DNA of 8,806 nt from DATBAK01 sp036787815 (GTDB lineage: Bacteria > Actinomycetota > Acidimicrobiia > IMCC26256 > PALSA-610): assembly GCA_036787815.1 (NCBI GenBank), contig DAIQOP010000159.1, positions 1-8,806 of the forward strand. Reading direction: 5' to 3'. The stretch's first letter is position 1, and each line of letters starts with the position of its first letter. Shown here in pieces: positions 6,043 through 8,806 of this stretch. The notes under the pieces are model-generated. The model saw only the letters and a program-made list of their open reading frames with translations. It was not told the DNA's origin and did no database searches. The position numbers and the translations under genes were made by a program.

Positions 6043-6071
6043 ACCATACGCCGGGTTGCCCGTGTTGTCGA
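6043..6071 (-). promoter_or_regulatory. Predicted sigma-70-type promoter of the HTH gene
   Basis: Reading leftward, TCGACA (6071-6066, five of six matches to TTGACA) and TATGGT (6048-6043, fits TAnnnT) are exactly 17 nt apart. The start of transcription would be near 6036, leaving a leader of about 25 nt that contains the GGGAGA ribosome binding site. It makes the HTH gene independent of proC. Confidence 0.6.
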
Positions 6072-6132
6072 GTGTGGCCAGGGTCATGCCCATTTGGAGG
6101 GGTTTCAGACCGTCGCCGCGGTGAGCTCGGGG

Positions 6133-6936
6133 TCAGGGCGCACCCAGCTCGGTCGAGCGTTTCGTGGCCGCGACGACCGCGTCGATGAAGGCGCTGCGGA
6201 CCCCGGCGGCCTCGAGGCTGCGCAGCCCGGCCGCCGTCGTGCCGCCCGGCGAGGTGACGGCGGCCCGCAACGCCTCGGGCCCTTCGTCGCCCCGGGCCAG
6301 CAGCGTTGCCGCGCCGAGCAGGGTCTGGTTCACCAGCTCCGTCGCCGTGGGACGCGGGAGACCGACGAGCACGCCCGCCTCGACGAGTGCCTCCGCGACG
6401 AGGAACAGGTAGGCCGGGCCGGAGCCGGAGAGCCCGGTGACCGCGTCGAGCAGGCGCTCGGGGAGCCGCACGACGAGCCCCACCGCACCCAGCAGCTCCC
6501 CGGCCAGATCGAGGTGCCCGTCGTGTGCGTGGGTTCCGGCCGCGATCGCGGCGGCGCCGAGCCCGATGGTCGCCGGCGTGTTCGGCATCGCGCGCACCAC
6601 CGGGCGCCCGGGCGCCGCCGCTTCGAGGGTGGCGATCGTGACGCCGGCGGCGATCGAGAGCACCAGCGCGTCGGCGCCGAGCGCAGCGCCCGCCGACTCC
6701 AGCGCCTCGGGGACGTCGGCCGGCTTCAGGCACACGACGACGACGTCGGCGTCGGCCACCGCCCACGCGGCGCTCGGCACCACCCGCACCCCCGGGAAGC
6801 GGGTCTCGAGCTCCCGGCGCCGATCGGCGTCGACCTCGGCGACCGCGAGATCCGACGGCTCGAAGTCGGCGTCGAGGAGCCCACCGATCAGCGCCGCGCC
6901 CATCTTGCCGCCGCCCAGGAGCGCTACGCGTGTCAC
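6133..6936 (-). CDS. proC: Pyrroline-5-carboxylate reductase
   Basis: Catalyses the last step of proline synthesis, reducing 1-pyrroline-5-carboxylate with NAD(P)H in the cytoplasm. The 267-residue length is typical. Seen: N-terminal Rossmann loop LLGGGKMGAALIGGLL (6-21), VCLKPADVP (68-76), RAMPNTPATIG (115-125), VTGLSGSGPAYLFL (166-179) and the family signature VTSPGGTTAAGLRSLE (227-242). All expected motifs are present. Start: GTG at 6936 is forced by an in-frame TAG 10 nt upstream. There is no ribosome binding site in that gap, but TAGCCT (6948-6943) ends 6 nt before the GTG, so a leaderless transcript is plausible. A structured element and a possible further promoter lie upstream. Confidence 0.96.
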   Translation of the reverse strand: MTRVALLGGGKMGAALIGGLLDADFEPSDLAVAEVDADRRRELETRFPGVRVVPSAAWAVADADVVVVCLKPADVPEALESAGAALGADALVLSIAAGVTIATLEAAAPGRPVVRAMPNTPATIGLGAAAIAAGTHAHDGHLDLAGELLGAVGLVVRLPERLLDAVTGLSGSGPAYLFLVAEALVEAGVLVGLPRPTATELVNQTLLGAATLLARGDEGPEALRAAVTSPGGTTAAGLRSLEAAGVRSAFIDAVVAATKRSTELGAP

Positions 6937-6942
6937 CGCCCG

Positions 6943-6948
6943 AGGCTA
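6943..6948 (-). promoter_or_regulatory. Possible -10 element for leaderless proC transcript
   Basis: TAGCCT fits TAnnnT and ends 6 nt before the GTG start, with no room for a ribosome binding site after the upstream in-frame stop. A -35 hexamer is not evident at 16-18 nt. Confidence 0.35.
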
Positions 6949-7001
6949 ACAACGCGGCGGCGCCGGGGCCGGGACAACGGCGGCCGTCGGGCCGGGACGA
7001 C

Positions 7002-7072
7002 AAAGGGCCCGAGGAACCTCGGACTCCCCGCCGTACTTCCCCGAACGACGGGGGCCGTTGCACCTCGGGCCC
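7002..7072 (-). ncRNA. Candidate structured RNA or leader element between the YbjN gene and proC
   Basis: Outer arms GGGCCCGAGG (7072-7063) and CCTCGGGCCC (7014-7005), read leftward, pair perfectly over 10 bp. Inside, CCCCGUCGU (7053-7045) pairs with ACGGCGGGG (7034-7026) over 9 bp; the one non-Watson-Crick pair is G-U only on the minus strand, which favours that strand as the RNA. The 3' arm is followed by TTT and a G. A second CCGAGG copy (7022-7017) can pair with 7014-7009 instead, so two exclusive folds exist. A promoter-like pair would start transcription within a base or two of the 5' arm. It could be a small RNA of about 70 nt, a proC leader, or a terminator for the YbjN gene. It matches no RNA family that I recognise. 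Confidence 0.35.
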
Positions 7073-7078
7073 ATGGGC

Positions 7079-7107
7079 ACCGTATCGGGCCATGGAATGG
7101 GATGCAA
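7079..7107 (-). promoter_or_regulatory. Possible promoter ahead of the structured element
   Basis: Reading leftward, TTGCAT (7107-7102) and TACGGT (7084-7079) are 17 nt apart. The -10 fits TAnnnT; the -35 matches only its TTG. Transcription would begin near 7072, at the first base of the hairpin. Confidence 0.3.
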
Positions 7108-7168
7108 GCCAGTCTGAGAGGACTTCCGACATCTTGAGATGTGGAGCGCGAACCGTTCGCGGCCGAGC

Positions 7169-7642
7169 TCAGCGCCGCCCGAACGCGATCCGCAGCACCG
7201 GCTGGAACCACTGCTCGACGAGCTCGTAGAGCACGCCGATGATGCGGTCGAGCTCCTCGACGTCGAGGTGCTCGAGCAGGGTGCGCCCGGTCAGGTAGAC
7301 GTCGCCGTCGGGACCGATCGAGAAGCGGGCCCCGTACAGCGAGTGGTTGCGCTGGAGCAGGAAGCGGTAGAGCGCCTCGTGGTTCCCGGTCGGGTCGGGC
7401 ACGAAGTACAGCTCGTAGCGCAGCGTGCGCTGGTGGAGATCGAAGTAGATCGTCGCGGCGTCGCGGCCGTCGCAACCGAACCGCACGTACCAGCGCGGGA
7501 TCGACGGGTCGTACTCGACGGCCTGCACCCAGGGCTCGCGCGCGACCTCGCCCTCGAGGTGCGACGCGAGCAGCGCGTGCGTCGCGGCGTAGCGCTGCGG
7601 ATCGGGAGCGGCGCTCGGCGCAGCGTCGTCGGTCAGCGGCAC
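7169..7642 (-). CDS. YbjN-domain protein (Rv0487-like)
   Basis: A 157-residue soluble alpha/beta protein of the YbjN family, annotated elsewhere as a putative sensory transduction regulator; the biochemical role is unknown. Seen: a short Ala/Pro-rich N-terminal stretch (1-18), then WYVRFGCDGRDAATIYFDLH (51-70), LRYELYFVPDP (74-84), an LYRFLLQRNHSLYGARFSIG segment (91-110) typical of actinobacterial members, DGDVYLTGR (112-120), and a C-terminal helix LDRIIGVLYELVEQWF (131-146). There is no signal peptide or membrane helix. Start: GTG at 7642, overlapping the glycosyltransferase stop by 10 bp; the ribosome binding site is poor, so translational coupling is likely. A longer reading from further upstream would be Arg-rich antisense-like sequence and is rejected. 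The mshA-YbjN order matches Rv0486-Rv0487 of M. tuberculosis. Confidence 0.85.
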   Translation of the reverse strand: MPLTDDAAPSAAPDPQRYAATHALLASHLEGEVAREPWVQAVEYDPSIPRWYVRFGCDGRDAATIYFDLHQRTLRYELYFVPDPTGNHEALYRFLLQRNHSLYGARFSIGPDGDVYLTGRTLLEHLDVEELDRIIGVLYELVEQWFQPVLRIAFGRR

Positions 7643-8806
7643 TGCACGAGGCCGCGTGCGACGAGATCGCCGTAGAGACGTCGCAACCGCGCCGCGGTGA
7701 TGCTCCACGAGTAGCGCCCCGAACGCGCGACCGCGGCCTCACCCATCTCGGCGGCGCGCAACGGATCGTCGAGCAGCGCCGACAACGGAGCCGCGTAGTC
7801 GGCGGGCTCGTGCCCTTCGACGAGGAATCCGGTGACGCCGTCGTCGACCAACGAGCGCAGCCCGCCGACCGCCGCGGCCACGACCGGCGTGCCGCACGCC
7901 GCGGCCTCGAGCGCCACGAGACCGAACGACTCGCTGCGCGACGGAACGACGCACACGTCGGCGGCCCGGTAGAAGTCGGCGAGCGAGTCGTGCGGCTGCG
8001 GAGGGAGGAAGCGCACGCGCTCGGCGAGGCCGAGCTCGTCGACGATGGCCTGGAGGCGCCCCGATTCCGCGCCACCCGACGGTCCGCTCGGCCCTCCGAC
8101 CACCACGAGCGTGCTCGCCGGATCTTCCAGCTCTGCCAACGCGCGGATCGCGACGTCGACACCCTTGAGCGGTTGGATGCGCCCGACGAAGAGCAGCAAC
8201 GGCCGGCCGGCGAGACCGAGCCGTTGGCGGAGGTCGGCCCCCTCGCGATGGCTGGGCCGGAACACCGAGTGGTCGACGCCCGGAGGCACGATCTCGATGC
8301 GCGACGGCTCGGCGCCGTAGAGGTCGGCGAGTTGCAGCCGTTCCTCGCCGGTGGACGCGAGCATGAGATCGGCGCAATCGATCACTTCGTGCTCGAGCCG
8401 CGCGCGGTGCTCGGGCTCGTCGTCGAAGCCGGCCTCGGCCTTCACGCGCGCGAGCGTGTGGAACGTCGCGACGAGCGGCCGGTCGATCGCGTGCTTGAGC
8501 CGGTGCCCGACCGCGCCCGAGATCCAGTAGTTGGCGTGCAGCACGTCGTAGTCGTCGTCGGTGGCGCGCATGTGGTCGAGCACCGCGTCGGCGAAGGCGC
8601 CGACGAGGGTCGTGAGATCGTGGAGCGCCATCGGACCGCTCGGCCCCACGTCGATGTGCACGACGCGAAATCGGTCCTCGACCCGGATCACCTTCGGCGT
8701 GTCGGGATCCTCCCGGCGCGTGAAGACGTCGCACTCGATGCCGGCGTGGCCACCGCGACCGCACCGACCAGGCAAATGACCCAGACAATCCGCTGGTTGA
8801 GCAGCG
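7633..8806 (-). CDS. mshA: Family-4 glycosyltransferase, MshA-like (N-terminus missing or altered at the window edge)
   Basis: Probable retaining GT-B enzyme; MshA joins UDP-GlcNAc to inositol-1-phosphate to begin mycothiol synthesis. Numbering from TTG at 8775, seen: GIECDVFTRRED (12-23), VLHANYWISGAVG (78-90), TFHTLARVKAEAG (104-116), VPPGVDHSVFRP (163-174), FVGRIQPLKGVDVAIRAL (196-213, the donor site with Arg and Lys), and SESFGLVALEAAACGTP (281-297) with the E-x7-E pair Glu282 and Glu290. The C-terminal domain is complete. The first strand and the GGMNVYVRE-type region expected before GIECDVFTRR are absent; upstream of about 8750 the frame stays open to the window end but no longer resembles the family. 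The start is therefore unknown. The following YbjN gene supports MshA, though another GT4 activity cannot be ruled out. Confidence 0.75.
   Translation of the reverse strand, partial: AAQPADCLGHLPGRCGRGGHAGIECDVFTRREDPDTPKVIRVEDRFRVVHIDVGPSGPMALHDLTTLVGAFADAVLDHMRATDDDYDVLHANYWISGAVGHRLKHAIDRPLVATFHTLARVKAEAGFDDEPEHRARLEHEVIDCADLMLASTGEERLQLADLYGAEPSRIEIVPPGVDHSVFRPSHREGADLRQRLGLAGRPLLLFVGRIQPLKGVDVAIRALAELEDPASTLVVVGGPSGPSGGAESGRLQAIVDELGLAERVRFLPPQPHDSLADFYRAADVCVVPSRSESFGLVALEAAACGTPVVAAAVGGLRSLVDDGVTGFLVEGHEPADYAAPLSALLDDPLRAAEMGEAAVARSGRYSWSITAARLRRLYGDLVARGLVQCR

Larger units (their letters stand above)
6937..7168. other. Intergenic region between the YbjN gene and proC
   Basis: About 230 bp with no convincing protein gene. 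Its right half carries an ACATC/GATGT hairpin (7129-7142) soon after the YbjN stop codon, then the promoter-like pair and the structured element. Its left part (6950-7000) is extremely GC-rich with GGCCG/CGGCC runs. A 42-codon reading frame (7074-6946) starts with ATG 4 nt after the predicted -10 and ends in the TAG just before proC. Its third-position G/C is lower than that of the genes, so it is not listed as a gene. Confidence 0.5.

Noticed and set aside
7002..7132. Minus-strand frame starting MSEVLSDWLASHS after the YbjN gene.
   Set aside because: It has no ribosome binding site and runs on as a shadow through proC; the structured-RNA reading explains the region better.
7005..7160. Search by eye for 4.5S RNA, RNase P RNA, tmRNA, TPP, SAM and cobalamin riboswitch motifs.
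   Set aside because: None of their conserved cores is present on either strand.
8776..8806. Plus-strand ATG at the window edge reading MTQTIRWLSS.
   Set aside because: Only ten codons are visible, with a weak AGG upstream; too little to call a gene, though it fits the idea that the edge sequence is not MshA.

Overview
The window is very GC-rich DNA with strong G/C bias at third codon positions. It codes densely and almost entirely on the minus strand. Six of the ten genes appear to start with GTG or TTG. A rex-siroheme-hemA order, a proC gene beside a small excisionase-type HTH gene, and an MshA-like glycosyltransferase followed by a YbjN-family gene all point to a high-GC actinobacterium. 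The same neighbourhoods are known from Streptomyces (rex-hemA) and Mycobacterium (mshA-Rv0487 and proC-Rv0500A). The Acidimicrobiia are my best guess for the class, but this is inference without a database search. I see no mobile element, tRNA, rRNA or CRISPR array.

Right-hand block, minus strand, 8806 to 7169: a glycosyltransferase of the MshA type whose N-terminus is cut or altered at the window edge, overlapped by a YbjN-domain gene. Between that and proC lies about 230 bp without a convincing protein gene. It holds a promoter-like pair and a long inverted repeat that would fold into a compact stem-loop RNA, either a leader or terminator or a small RNA.

Centre, 6936 to 4675: proC (pyrroline-5-carboxylate reductase), a 64-residue HTH protein with its own good promoter, a SAM-hydrolase (DUF62) family protein that lacks the usual catalytic histidine, and a 29-residue single-pass membrane protein. 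The start codon of that small gene overlaps the SAM-hydrolase stop codon and is preceded by a strong ribosome binding site. About 300 bp of non-coding DNA follows, with a perfect 11-bp inverted repeat just ahead of an acyl-CoA-synthetase-like gene (4378 to 2864).

Left-hand block: a plus-strand gene for an unrecognised seven-helix membrane protein (2226-2951) converges on the synthetase gene and overlaps its 3' end by 88 bp. It diverges from rex. A 10-bp-arm inverted repeat that closely fits the Rex operator lies exactly between the -35 and -10 elements of rex, and within reach of the membrane gene's promoter. Downstream of rex, with overlapping ends, come the precorrin-2 dehydrogenase (siroheme synthase N-domain) gene and hemA. 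This gives a redox-sensed tetrapyrrole operon: Rex senses NADH/NAD+, hemA makes glutamate-1-semialdehyde for all tetrapyrroles, and the middle enzyme diverts precorrin-2 toward siroheme.

The least expected items are the small membrane protein coupled to the SAM-hydrolase gene, the altered active site of that protein, the structured RNA element ahead of proC, and possible sharing of the Rex operator with the unknown membrane gene.
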